Shown piece by piece: positions 1 through 10,439 of a stretch of DNA of 64,000 bases (its first letter is position 1; the number at the start of each line of letters is the position of its first letter). The DNA lies in NCBI GenBank assembly GCA_030549495.1, contig JAUIRK010000129.1:291001-355000 (forward strand), given 5' to 3'. The translations under genes and the position numbers were made by a program. The notes beneath the pieces were generated by a model, which had not been told where the DNA came from, did no database searches, and saw only the letters and a list, made by a program, of their open reading frames with translations. Origin of the DNA: Nectonema munidae. Lineage: Eukaryota; Nematomorpha; Nectonematoida; Nectonematidae.

Positions 1-149
1 AGTATAGTCCATTCGAAATACCACTGATTAAATTTTGGTAACAGATCATGTGCTTGTTGAGGAATGGCAATTTTACTTCCTCATAAAGTTGTATCTAATA
101 TGTAACTAATCTCATTCAACGTTCTAAAGCAAGATTATATTTTTTAATT

Positions 150-265
150 AGTGGAGGCGCATTGCGCCGCTTGTATCGAACTATGAGGAAAGTAGGCTGA
201 TGTGGGATCGCACCCAAGATCTTGAATTATCGAACCCCAGTATCTACCAACCTTTCTCACGCCCC
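150..265 (-). repeat. tRNA-derived SINE, copy 1
   Basis: On the minus strand this starts with GGGGCGTGAG, has a Pol III A-box-like stretch and, about 50 bases on, a B-box-like stretch (GGTGCGATCCCAC), followed by a shared body containing CCTCATAGTTCGATACAAGC. Two other copies lie at 16012-16165 and 30335-30482. The 3' end differs from the others after the GCGCAATGCGCC stretch, so this copy is probably truncated there. It lies upstream of the RPL15 exon and is probably inside an RPL15 intron (inference). Confidence 0.75.
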
Positions 266-638
266 TGTAGTTATTTTAGCTATCGCAAAAAAATATAATG
301 AATGATCCTCCATTTGAATAGTTGATAAACAAAAAGTTGAGTTTTAAATATTTGAATTGTTAGCTCAAAATATATCTCTTGCTCTCCTCAACTATTGGAA
401 GTGAACGCTTTTTTAATTAGGTGGACAAATAAAAATGTTGGTTTAATGTTTTTTATATAATGTTTAATAAACATTTTTAAACATATAGTATCAATTCAAA
501 AGCAATAAGCAAATTTTAAAATTAAGTACATTTAAAAAATTCGTATTGAAACGTCAATCACTAGTTGCTATTTTTATAGTTTTCATCACAATAACAAACT
601 TGTTCAAGGTTTGCCAATTCTAAATAATTTCTTTTAAG

Positions 639-944
639 CAAAAGGTTGGAAAAAAGTTGGGTGAATTGAGGGTGTTGAATTCATACTGGGTCGCACAAGA
701 TTCAACATATAAATTTTATGAAGTGATACTCATCGATCCAATGCATAAAGCTATTCGACGTAATCCCGACACTCAATGGATCACAAGGCCAATTCACAAA
801 CACCGTGAACTCAGAGGCCTAACCTCCTCCACTAAAAAGTCTCGAGGTCTTGGCAAAGGGCACAAGTATCATTTAACAATTGGAGGATCAAAGAAGGCAG
901 CTTGGAAGAGGAGAAATACACTTTCTTTGAAGAGATATCGATAG
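639..944 (+). CDS. RPL15: Ribosomal protein eL15 (RPL15), last coding exon
   Basis: This is the C-terminal half of eL15, a core protein of the large cytosolic ribosomal subunit that packs against 28S rRNA. The translation runs from about residue 104 to the natural C terminus at 204. It carries family blocks such as [56 protein letters not shown] and AAWKRRNTL, ending SLKRYR and a stop. The exon start is set at 639 because TTCTTTTAAG just before it is a good acceptor and the reading then gives [12 protein letters not shown], matching the VGRR-LGGLRV segment of the family. The earlier exons are not in the 638 bases upstream and must lie before the window. The exon is intact, so this is most likely the live gene; a retrocopy is unlikely because the homology stops at a splice acceptor. 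Confidence 0.93.
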   Translation, partial: QKVGKKLGELRVLNSYWVAQDSTYKFYEVILIDPMHKAIRRNPDTQWITRPIHKHRELRGLTSSTKKSRGLGKGHKYHLTIGGSKKAAWKRRNTLSLKRYR

Positions 945-967
945 TCGATTCTTTGACATATTCTATC

Positions 968-973
968 AATAAA
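968..973 (+). terminator. Poly(A) signal of RPL15
   Basis: A canonical AATAAA lies 24 bases after the RPL15 stop codon and is followed by T-rich and GT-containing sequence. This spacing suits a very short ribosomal-protein 3' UTR. Confidence 0.6.
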
Positions 974-2700
974 ACTTCTGTATTATCTCATCTTGATTTA
1001 TTTTCTTTTTTCATTTTGGGGAGGGAGGGAAGTGCAAATCTTTCTTCGTATTTCAAACTTTATTTTACAAGTCTCCCATTATGTTAAAAACTAATACTTC
1101 TGAGAAAAACAAAGAAATAGAATTTTATGCAGGTATAGGAATTAAAAGCATGTGATTATATATACCGACAAACGTGGATTAAGGGAACTTTCAAGGGAGA
1201 AAGCAAATATCGTCACATTTGATAGATGGTCACTTAATTCAGGTAAGGATACCATGTACCCAAGAATGAAAAAATTTCTGCTGCAGAGTTTCTTTTTGTT
1301 GATATTTCGAACTGTTCTTTGAATAGATATCATGTGTGAATGTCAAAGTGGTGATTGCCATTGTTTATATAGCCGATTTTGCTCATTCCGCATGATATCG
1401 TCCTTGCGAGGAGTTTTTGAGTCTTAGGTTTGCGGATTCTTTCTCTCTATCTACATATAAATCATACCCCTTCTTCGCCCATTAGTAAATACATAAATAT
1501 AAATGCTCTTTCAAAGTCTCAATTTATTTCTCAATTCAATGTCTTTATAGGGATACTTTTATTGAGTCGAGTCACTTGGGTGGATGTTGTACTGTATACG
1601 TTTTACATATACACAGGCATAATGCGAGAAGAATTTAAATAGAAATTGATTTTCATTTTACTTCCGTTTTCGTAAAGGACAGTCCTTATAGTATTAGATT
1701 CGGAAAACTGGTTCTTTGGTCGCGTAAGACAGTGGAGGTCCTTAAAGCTTTTAACAGTGGAAATTATCTCTGGAGGAAGAAATATAGGTCGCTCTAGCTA
1801 TAGTCAAGACCAACGGTTTTTCATCGTTTTACCCCTCGAGACTCACAGATGAATAATCGTGATCCCTACAACAATTTTTGTAATGATGAATTTTGCACAA
1901 GGATAGAAAAAAAATAAAATTATATATCGATCTAATTTTTTTTAAATAAGACAAATAAATGACAGCTACAAGTGCTAAGAATGCATAATCCACGGAATTA
2001 ATATATTTTCAGTTGGTGTGATGCAATCCAGTTTTTTACAATTTTCACTGCATTCAGATTGCTTTTTTTTTTTGAAAAATGGGATTAATGGTAGACACTT
2101 TATCAGATTTTCATTGATGAGTACTTTCCAGTACATTACACATTTTGGGCGATCTCGAAAAGAAACAAGGATATTGATAAAGCGATATTGTAAAGATGTT
2201 TGATTGTAAGTACGTTTACATGTGACTATATTTGCAATCATTAAAAAACACACTTATGATCAGCACAAAATAATATTAAATAATCAATTCTTAAAATTGC
2301 CAATAATAATAATTTCTTTTTCCTTGTACTCCAGTTTTCTTTGATGCCCGTGTTTAGCTGAGCAAACGTACTGTTCTGAACGGTGCATACCATTTCCATA
2401 TATTTTAACTATCCTGTATTTTTAACAAATGTTGCGTTTTTTATCATACCTCATATTTATAAAAAAATAAAATCGGTAGTTGTTTTAGTATTATATAAAA
2501 TTGAAAAATAATTAGAATTGTGATAAGTTTTATTTCAAAAAACTTTAAAAGACTAATGTTTTTTCATGAATGTGATTTTTTCAGAATAAAAACTTAAAAT
2601 TTAAATAAGGGGTTTTATTATTAAGAAACTGTTCTTTCAGCACCAATTACTCAAAGCCATCATTACATTTTGAATTTAGGCTTTTGTTGAGGTTTTAGGT
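974..2700. other. Intergenic, nothing recognised
   Basis: AT-rich sequence with only short reading frames that lack homology, codon bias or splice context. I see no repeat family shared with other parts of the window. Confidence 0.5.
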
Positions 2701-2712
2701 TTTCCTAAAAAA

Positions 2713-2748
2713 CCCCCCCCCTTTTTAAAGAAAAAAAAAAAAAAAAGG

Positions 2749-2843
<95 letters not shown>
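2713..2843. repeat. C9 / A16 / A95 homopolymer tract
   Basis: A run of nine C is followed by a short T5 A3 G spacer, 16 A, GG and then 95 uninterrupted A (2749-2843). A pure A run of this length is very unusual for genomic DNA and may mark either a retroposon tail or a join or consensus error in the assembly. Confidence 0.9.
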
Positions 2844-2845
<2 letters not shown>

Positions 2846-2879
2846 GTATGGGCCTTTTCAATTACATTACAATATGTAT

Positions 2880-3360
2880 ATAAACTTCATTTTATTTGTT
2901 GTCACTTTTTGTTCATGGATTATCATACTGTTATCTTCTTTAAACCAATACTTATGTTTCTTCAAAAAGAAAAGATGGCATCGATACTGACTTGTTATTG
3001 AAATAGGTAAAATATATATCAGGCTTAAAAGTGCTGTCAAAACGCAGTAAAAACTGGTTTTAGTTTGTGGTGCTATTAACAGCAAAGCCTACAGTAACGA
3101 GATCCTTAGATTTCTTCATTCTGATTACAGCACCAGTAGCAAAGTTTTACTTTGGCCAAGTGCCATTTATAAAAGAAACCTGTCTCACCAAAATCATAGG
3201 CATCATTAGGATCAGAAGTTATGGTTGCTCTTACTCTAGTTTTGGCACTACTGATATTCAAACATTTTTCTGAACAAAGTAAAATATCTCCAGCAGTCAT
3301 TTTCTAAATCTTGAGTATTCATTGAAAGTTTGGCCCAAGATTGTATTTTAGAATACTTTA
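2880..3360 (-). mobile_element. Tigger/pogo-type DNA transposon relic
   Basis: Pieces of a pogo-superfamily DDE transposase can be read on the minus strand in more than one frame. About 3130-3200 reads ETGFFYKWHLAKVKLC, the counterpart of the DETGLFYR-PNKTL block. This is followed by NQNEEI and KSKDLVTVGFAVNST (the KERVTVLLCANATG block), and near 2970 by NNKSVSMPSFLFEE (the NKKAWMTS-LFEEWL block). The first catalytic Asp of the block appears changed (GETG for DETG). There are at least two frameshifts and no visible ends, so the copy is old and dead. A better Tigger relic is at 41640-42890. Confidence 0.6.
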
Positions 3361-3629
3361 ATGAAGGATGGGGCTTTTTTGTAATTGGCAAATTTCCTTT
3401 TTATATTGTAGTCACACTTGTACGTTGACGCATTTTGAATCAGGAAATTTATCGCTGGTCTCATGTGACTGACATTTATCAATGTTTTTTGCTAATCATA
3501 ATTTCCGTATAATTCTAAACATTGTTAACCATATTAGTACGGGGCTACATTTGTCAGCTCAAGTGCTGAGGGCGTAAAGTCCACCCCCTTTCCCCTATTT
3601 TTCTCAGATATTAAGTTTTTAAAAATATT

Positions 3630-4010
3630 TTTAATGTTTCATACATATTTCAACTATGCTGAATTCAGTTGTGATGTCCATTTTTTAAAAATGAATCAAA
3701 CGTGTCAAAAAATTGATTTATATATGACTGCTCATCTCAAAAATAAACTTTTTATCTAAGTAATTATATAAGGTTTTTACACATACATACCCATTTTCAA
3801 GTACGCTGTGTTTACTGGTGATATTCCTTTTTTATAAAAATCAGTCAAACCTGACAAAAAATAATTTAAATATGACAGCCCATGTTAAAATTAAAATTTT
3901 TATTCTTATGAAGTTTTTTATACATATATACCCATTTTCAAGTATGTAGAAATTAATGGTCATGTTCATTCTTTATGAAATCAATAAAACCTGTCAAAAA
4001 ATGGATTAAA
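3630..4010. repeat. Tandem repeat, about 140-bp unit, about 2.7 copies
   Basis: Three diverged units follow one another. Each has a CATACATA-type stretch with CCCATTTTCAAGTA in units 2 and 3, then a T-rich spacer, then AATCA(A/G)(T/A)AAACCTGTCAAAAAAT-like sequence. Units start near 3630, 3771 and 3911. No coding capacity is evident. Confidence 0.7.
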
Positions 4011-4734
4011 CCTATAATAAATCAATGTCAAAAAAACTTCAAAATAAATTCTACTTGCAGTATTTCTCTGGTAATTATTTTTTTAATTTATTTAATACCA
4101 ACTTTAGGTGTTTAATTCACTAAAAATATTTCATTTGTCAGTAAATTAGGTATCCCGATAGGCTCTATCGTTTTGGCTACAAATTCGTTATCGTCTGATA
4201 GTCTCTATGTCATTTTGCTATTCATTCTATGATGAATGACCCTTTCTTGGTAGCTTTTTTCATTAGAAATTTATTTTCTTCATTGTGTGTTTGAAAAAAC
4301 TTTTTTGAGGATTTATATTGAACAGATTTTTTCCTCTCTGAAAACATTCTGATTAAAGAATCTTCTTGATCTTAGGTTTTTTTTATATCAGTATCCTGTA
4401 TTTTATTATGAGGTGATATGAAGAGATATTCAGCCTGAATATTTGTCAAACAATCCCAGTTCAAAGATTTTTTCAGATGAATCATTGGTGATGTTCATTG
4501 TTCAATTATAAAAAGTTGTCCACCTTCTTCATCTAAAAGATTCTCTCTTTCACACAAAAGGAAAAAGATGGACAAATTCAATTTAAATTAAAAAATATCT
4601 TGATAGTGACTAAATTCTCACATATTGGCATCTGTGGCATTTTTGATAACTCTGACCTATTCTAAATTTTCAGATTTCCACCCATCTTAGTTAAATGATC
4701 ATTGTAATCGTATCTGATAAGCTATAAATTTATA

Positions 4735-7232
4735 GAACTTTCATTTCTAAAAAAGGAACTTCTTTTTAACAACAAAAATCTTTTTTGAAGCACCTTAGCT
4801 TCGCTAAGTAATGAGCGCATAGCTTGCAAAAGTGATGTGGCCAACTTGACAGACCTGTTCACCATATTTAATGAGCTAAATCTACAACTGCAAGGGTCTG
4901 AGGTAAATCTCATCAAGACAACATCTGTTATTTGTGCATTCATTGAAAAATTCACTTTTCAGACGAAATATTGGTCAAGGAGAGCTATCTCAATTTTGAA
5001 TATTCTCAAAAAAGTCTTGACGTTTGATTGTCCTATAATAGATGATCTTGTTTATTGTGAGCATTTGATCTTTCTACACAAAAACATGACATTTAGATAT
5101 CATGATCTTATTAATATGACAATACCTGACTGGCTCATCAATCCTTTTCTTTATGATACACCAGATGAAACTAATTGTGAAACGAAAGAATTGATTCTCT
5201 TAAAAAATGACTTTGAGTTGAAGCCTCTCTTCAAACAATCATACCAAACCTTTTGAATTCAACCTTGCATTCCTGAAAAATTTCCGAAATTATGGAAAAA
5301 AATTAAAAAAATTTTCATTGCTTTTCCTACTACGTATATGCCTGAAGGCAGTTTCAATGTTATAACCAGGGCAAACAATTTTTGATCTAAAAATTCGCGA
5401 ACCGAAAAATCCTAAAATGTTGACTTAAAATTTTTTTTAAAAATTGCAAATTTTCAAACTAATGAATAAATTTATTCCAGAATACTCATTGCATTCGCAC
5501 CCGAAAACAAAAAAAATTTAAACATTTGAATTAAAATAACATATATTTAACAATGTTATTCGTATTGAAATTTCGATCTTTAGCCAATAGCTTCTTTTTC
5601 AACATCGAAAAAGATCTTTCAACCGACGTTGTGGTCAATTGGCATTTTTGAGAAGGAGATACTCACTGGATGAAACATTATGATTTTCCAATTGCATAAT
5701 TTTGGAAATGTCATTTTTTTCAAACCTTTTTTTCATATAACTTTCGATTCCACATACGTATTGGTTGAATTTCAAGTTGTTAAACAATTTTTGAGCATCT
5801 TCAATTGAAAAACTTGATGACTGCGATTTTTCAACAATATCCGCAAGCTGTAAATAATTTTGTTTAATCAAAAAAAGTTGCTTTGTGAGTTGTGAATTAT
5901 TTACACTTTTTTTTCCTCTTTGTACTAAAATTCCACCGTCACTTTTGAAACTATTAACAATTTCTCTCACCTTGCATAAATTGCCAGCGTAGTATGCGGC
6001 AGCTCTAAGATTTGAAAAGATTTCGTCTTTTTTTGTTTTTCACTGTAGCTGCCTTTACCGATGATATTAAATCGTCTACTTCTTGGAAGTAGCCCTTAAC
6101 TTTCATACTACAATTATGAATAAGATGGCAGAAACAGGTCACATGAAAAAGTCTATTGTATTTTTTTTTCATATCACTAGCACAACTTAAGTTGCAAGAA
6201 GTGGCATCCGTTAATAGCAACAAAAATGTTTTTTCATCCACTTTGAAATCAATTAGGTTTTTTCGATTATCTCTTTAAGAATCTCGCTACTCGAATTCTT
6301 ATCGATCGCTTCACAGTTGGTTATAATCCTAATGCCTCATCGATCGAGCCAATTAAAGTATTGACAAAAAATTGATTCAAACCTGACTTCCATCTATTTG
6401 TTAGTTTCTCTTTGAGCTCATTAAGATTTTCTTCGGCGCGTTTATTCAATACAAGTCGGCTAGATGATACTGACGGTATATTGTAGCCTAAACTTTGAAA
6501 AAAACTTGCGAATGGAAGGATGTGAAAGTTTGTGTAAGGGTATGTTGGATTCTAGAAAAGAAACGATGACACCTTCAGAAAAACATTTTTATTTTATTTT
6601 ATTTAATATTGATATTTAAAACGAATGTTAAATTTTAATAATTTTTTCCATTTTAGGGAGTGCAGAAAAAAAGCTAAAACTGGGTGTTTAAAAAATTTTT
6701 TTCTTACTATTGATTTGTGAAAACATTTTTTTTCAAATCGGATTTTTTGATTTTTATTTTTGAAATTTGAAAGTTTTGAAAAAAATTTGACTTTATGAAT
6801 TTTTTTTTGTTGACTTTATTGACTTAATAAAAATTATATTTTGAAAGAAAATGAGGTGCTGAATCGAATGAGCATAGTTAGAAATCGCCTAGTTCAGCGC
6901 ACAATTTTTTTTTACTTTATTGACTTTTGTTCGCCCTGGACTTATAACACAGCTTCTCAGCAGACAAAGAAATCGTTAGCAAATCGCAAGCAGATGCAAC
7001 TTAAGACTCCTTCACTGCAGCATAGAACCAAATATAGAAGCCATAGCAAATAAACATCAAACTCATCCATCGCATTGAAAAAAATATATATCTAACTTTT
7101 TAAATTAATAAAACATTTTTTATGAAAATATTTTTATGTATTTGTGTATCAATTTTTCAATAGGGGGCATTAGAAAAGTTTTTGAAATTTTGGTGGGCGT
7201 TGGTCTTAAAAAGTTTGGGAAACACTGATTTA
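4735..7232 (+). mobile_element. ZBED-type hAT transposon relic, split by a second hAT
   Basis: The plus-strand frame at 4837-5256 reads LTDLFTIFNELNLQLQGSE, then WLINPF, then KNDFELKPLFKQSYQTF. These blocks are typical of the C-terminal half of ZBED/SCAND3-like hAT transposases. They are followed after a stop by IQPCIPEKFPKLWKK and AFPTTYMPEGSFNVIT (start of the hAT dimerisation region). The frame then breaks at 5366, where another hAT is inserted, and resumes at about 6949 with ASQQTKKSLANRK and LRLLHCSIEPNIEAIANKHQ. The element ends near 7232 with TTTGGGAAACACTG, a classic hAT terminus. A 75-bp piece at 4735-4812 reads on the minus strand (LLSEAKVLQKRFLLLKR), normally just upstream in the protein, so that part is inverted. 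Confidence 0.8.
5367..6940 (-). mobile_element. hAT transposon inserted in the ZBED-type hAT
   Basis: The termini are CAGGGCAAACAATTT at the left and the matching TTTGTTCGCCCTG at the right. The flanks are GTTATAAC and CTTATAAC, a 7-of-8 match to an 8-bp hAT target duplication. On the minus strand a transposase can be read over about 6560-5540: an N-terminal part around NKRAEENLNELKEKL, then LLLLTDATSCNLSCASDMK, LFHVTCFCHLIHNCS (the LLHVTCLAH-type hAT block), VDDLISSVKAA, and finally LTTTSVERSFSMLKKK, the hAT C-terminal dimerisation signature. Three or more frame breaks are present, so the element is dead. The interrupted host is the older hAT relic around it. Confidence 0.8.
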
Positions 7233-7759
7233 TATATTATATTATCCTGACAGCCATATTTTAACTTTCAAAATTTGATCACTTTAAAAAATATTATTTT
7301 ACTTCATTCCGAACTTTAACTCAGAAAAAAAGTATTCTAAAGTTCAATTTATTGACGATTCAAAGAAATAAAAGATTGGGTTCAATATATGAGCATTAGA
7401 ATCACTGTAAAAATTTTATAGGAAGATACATCTGCCTACATATATTACTTTATATAATTTGAGGCTGGGTTTTTAAACGATCATTATGGCCTCGATAGAC
7501 TTATGCCCTGGCCCAAGGATTGAGAACCACTGCCCTAGGGTGTTTAATATGGAGATATTTGAGTAGATTAGTGATTTAAGCAAGTCAGTATTTTAGAAAA
7601 TGTAAATTTCAGCGAACAGACTTTATATAGTTTATGTTCAATTTTCTTCTTTGGTGATAATTAACAGAACATAAATTAGATTGAAGAGGAAGCAAAAATC
7701 AATCATTGCTTCCATAAATATTCTTTGCAGGACTAAGAAGGGAAAACGATAAATTTGTT
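7233..7759. other. Intergenic with one hAT-like terminus
   Basis: Contains GGCCCAAGGATTGAGAACCACTG ending at 7532, the usual form of a Charlie/hAT right end (CAGTGGTTCTCA reversed). I could not find its partner end, so this is probably a solitary remnant. The rest is featureless and overlaps the 3' UTR of the UBAC1-like gene. Confidence 0.4.
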
Positions 7760-8944
7760 CTAAGAATTCGCATAAACTTCTCGAATGACATTCAATGAAA
7801 TTTTGAAGATCTGAGATAAGAAGGAACATGTATCAAAATCGTATTCACAATTGGTTATGAAGAGCGTGTTCCCAGATTTCAGCGTTTCGTACAACTTAAG
7901 CATACTTAAAAATGTCTTCGGCTCACTCAGCTTCGTCAGTATGATGGAGTCTTGGAAAAGGGCTTCCGATATTTGGCTCTCACTTTCAGAGAACTCAGCA
8001 TAACTGTCTTCAGACTCGTTGGCTGAAGACGTAGACAATTTTTGTAAGTACTCTTCCTTCAGCTCATTAATCTTCTCAAGCAAGTCGTCTTTCTCCTTCT
8101 TCGCTTGTTGATAGGTATTTTGAAGTTTGCGTAATTTGAAGGCGCGCCAAATATCTTTACAAGTTTTGTGCTTTGGATTCAAGAGAGGAAGGACTTCATC
8201 CGATACATTTGACGACTGCACTCGCAATGGTGAAGTAATTCCAAACTCGTCCTCAGAATCTGAGATGTTGGCATTTTCGACAAGCAGAGCCACAGCTTGC
8301 GTTAAATCAGATTTAGTTTTGGAAAGCGCCTTTTTAGCATTTTTCTCGGAAAATCCCATTTCCATCAAGTTTTTGACGTGGTCGGTGGAAAAGGATGACG
8401 GATTTTCTTTTATGCGAGAGACGTGTTTCTCAACGCAAGCGACAGCCTTCTCATCCAAGATAAGAATGTTGTGAGCCGCCAGAATCAGCGAGGATAGAAC
8501 ACTTTCTAAATTCTGTGGATTTGAGGATGATTCTCTCCGTGCAGAACTTCTTTCACTTTTGCTGCCAGAGATTGGTGCAGGTTTTTCTCTCCGTACTTTC
8601 AAATCCTTGGTGGCCTCATGTATTTGTTCGGCTGTTGGTGAGTCTTCGAAAATTTTGCTATCACTGCTTTGCACGACCAGGTTGAATTCTGTTACCTTAT
8701 ACAACACAAGTTCACTTTCTTGCTTGATAGCCTGTTGAGCAAGATTGCTATGATCTTTTATCACTTGAAAGGTGCGGGGATTAGCCAGGACGAATTCTTT
8801 CAAAGCTTTTTCCGTTGCACTTTTATCTTCCAGCGAAACGCCAATATGGCCGAGCGCTTTCTTCTTTAGGTTGATGCCTTTTAACTCAGGAATATACTCC
8901 AGGTTAAAGGATTCCCCATTCTCTTGATAAATTGTAATCGGCAT
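7760..8944 (-). CDS. UBAC1: UBAC1-like protein (KPC ubiquitin ligase subunit 2 family)
   Basis: A single uninterrupted 394-residue frame, close to the roughly 405 residues of vertebrate UBAC1. In vertebrates UBAC1 (KPC2) is the non-catalytic partner of RNF123 and helps pass ubiquitinated p27Kip1 to the proteasome. Residues 1-92 form a ubiquitin-like region ending LVLYKVTEFNLV. At 143-175 lies the conserved helix pair (NLESVLSSLILAAHNILIL). A UBA domain spans 187-225 with the MGF loop (VKNLMEMGFSEKNAKKAL). At 325-385 lies the C-terminal STI1-like block (ALFQDSIILTKLSEPKTFLSML ... FLSQIFKISLN), matching the [23 protein letters not shown] region. The second UBA of vertebrate UBAC1 is not visible; a Lys/Glu-rich coiled coil (about 273-302) stands there. 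The ATG at 8942-8944 is the first in frame. Upstream, TTGTTTACTTTTTTAG on the minus strand could be a 5' UTR acceptor. No nearby poly(A) signal is clear. Confidence 0.85.
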   Translation of the reverse strand: MPITIYQENGESFNLEYIPELKGINLKKKALGHIGVSLEDKSATEKALKEFVLANPRTFQVIKDHSNLAQQAIKQESELVLYKVTEFNLVVQSSDSKIFEDSPTAEQIHEATKDLKVRREKPAPISGSKSERSSARRESSSNPQNLESVLSSLILAAHNILILDEKAVACVEKHVSRIKENPSSFSTDHVKNLMEMGFSEKNAKKALSKTKSDLTQAVALLVENANISDSEDEFGITSPLRVQSSNVSDEVLPLLNPKHKTCKDIWRAFKLRKLQNTYQQAKKEKDDLLEKINELKEEYLQKLSTSSANESEDSYAEFSESESQISEALFQDSIILTKLSEPKTFLSMLKLYETLKSGNTLFITNCEYDFDTCSFLSQIFKISLNVIREVYANS

Positions 8945-9970
8945 GGTAAAGTCTCTCAGCTTAAAAATCTAAAAAAGTAAACAAATAAGAAATAAGGAAG
9001 ATTTACAATGAAGGCAACCAGTGGTACACATTGGGCGTGGCAGCGAAATCACTAATAATAATTTGAGCCTGACACCGATATCATATATCTACTTGTTATT
9101 GTTTATTTTAATTTTCTTAGCCATTATACTACTAGCGCCATTATCACAACAATAATTTCATTGTTGTAATTATTATCAATTAGATCAGCGCATGGAATCC
9201 ACAGTCATTTCACAAATGAAAATGATAAATTTTATTTTATTCTGTTTTTGATTGATTTTTTCAGATCATTTTAATTTTGCATTAAGACAAGTTGGTTTCT
9301 CAGTGCGCTTAAAAGTTAAAACTTTTTTCATGCGACCTTTTTTCGGAATCCTCGATAAAAAGCTGCCTTGTGTGATGGTGATAGTGCTAACCAAGGTAGG
9401 CATATAAATGTTAACATTTATTCTAAGGTAGAGAGTTAGCTTTAAAAGTGGAAGGAACATCTAAAACAAAGATATATTTCCCTCAAAGAAGCGTTTAATC
9501 TTTTCTCCTAGAATTTGCGTAAAATTTGCTTTGCTAGGCAGGGTTTCGGAGCTGGACAAAAATTGTGCGCATTGAATATTTAAAAACTTTTTTTCATTAA
9601 CGTCCACTTCTTTGTTATAGTAATGCACATTTGAGCTATATTTGATCAGAGGCAATAATGTAGCCACCTTTGAATGAGAGCCCATGCATTTTTGAGCGGG
9701 GCGAATATTTTTTATATCACATAACTATATAGTTTAAAGCTTAAACTGTATATTCCTATTAATTACTGTAACCAAGCACGTCGATAGGGGGCAAATTAGA
9801 TAGGCTCCCTGCGATTTATTTTGCCCATCTGAAACTCATTTGAAATATATAAATGTATACACTTTCTTATATTCCCGGCCCCATTAAAATCAGTTTTACC
9901 CTCTCCCCCGTACTTGAAGTGGGCGATGGGGCTAATTTAAGTCTTTTATTCTAGAAATCACATATATACC
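8945..9970. other. Upstream region of UBAC1-like gene; two unassigned short frames
   Basis: On the minus strand 9461-9685 (74 codons) and 9266-9460 (64 codons) are consecutive open stretches in one frame separated by a single stop. The second begins after CTTTGTTTTAG, a possible acceptor, and its end is basic (RIPKKGRMKKVLTFKRTEK). I do not recognise either stretch. They might be exons of a small gene or chance frames; no donor site is convincing. Confidence 0.2.
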
Positions 9971-9971
9971 A

Positions 9972-10216
9972 TCTTTATCCTTAGATATTCATTTTATTTA
10001 ATGTTTTCGTTTTTTTATCAAGATTTCTTAGAATAGTTGCCAATGTTTTTACACTTTGCTTAAAATTTTTGTTAACAAAACTTAGTACAAAGGATTTCAT
10101 TTTCATGTAATTATTTGCGTATAATATAGGGATTGGAATAGCTAATTTATATAAATTTAAAGTTTGTAGAATATTTCTTCCAAAAATTTTAAACCTTTAC
10201 TTTCTATTTAAAATGG
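9972..10216. repeat. Dispersed repeat of unknown type, copy 1
   Basis: Shares long blocks with 31617-31805 in the same orientation: TTCATTTTATTTAATGTTTT, GGCAATGTTTTCACACTT-like sequence, GAATAGCTAATTTATATAAATTT and AAATTTTAAACCTT. There is no coding content and no terminal inverted repeat that I can see. Confidence 0.6.
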
Positions 10217-10217
10217 T

Positions 10218-10340
10218 ACCGAGTCAAAATCTACGCTACCAAAATCTACTCTATCAAAATCTACGCTACCAAAATCTCCGCTACCAAAAGCTCCCCTACC
10301 AAAATCTCCGCCATCAAAATCTCTGCTACCTAAATTTACG
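10218..10340. repeat. 15-bp tandem repeat, about 8 copies
   Basis: Degenerate copies of CTACCAAAATCTACG run head to tail, with substitutions (ACT/ACG/CCG/CCC) but almost constant 15-base spacing, so any frame encodes a five-residue repeat (SVDFG on the minus strand). It lies just 3' of the hAT relic that follows. Confidence 0.85.
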
Positions 10341-10439
10341 ATAATAATTTTCATAAAAATTTTAAATATCCCAAAACTAAAAACTGGTGCAAATTGAACA
10401 GATTTTTTCCAATGGAATATTTTGTTTGTTGAAAAACCT

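Noticed and set aside
1142-1642. Several 60-70-codon frames after RPL15
   Set aside because: Length expected by chance in AT-rich DNA with no similarity to known families.
2676-2861. Open frame encoding a long Phe run on the minus strand
   Set aside because: It is only the translation of the A95 homopolymer and has no coding meaning.
8127-8474. 115-codon plus-strand frame
   Set aside because: Shadow of the UBAC1-like gene on the opposite strand.
10218-10340. CRISPR-like array
   Set aside because: Units are contiguous 15-mers without spacers, and the genome is eukaryotic; this is a tandem repeat.
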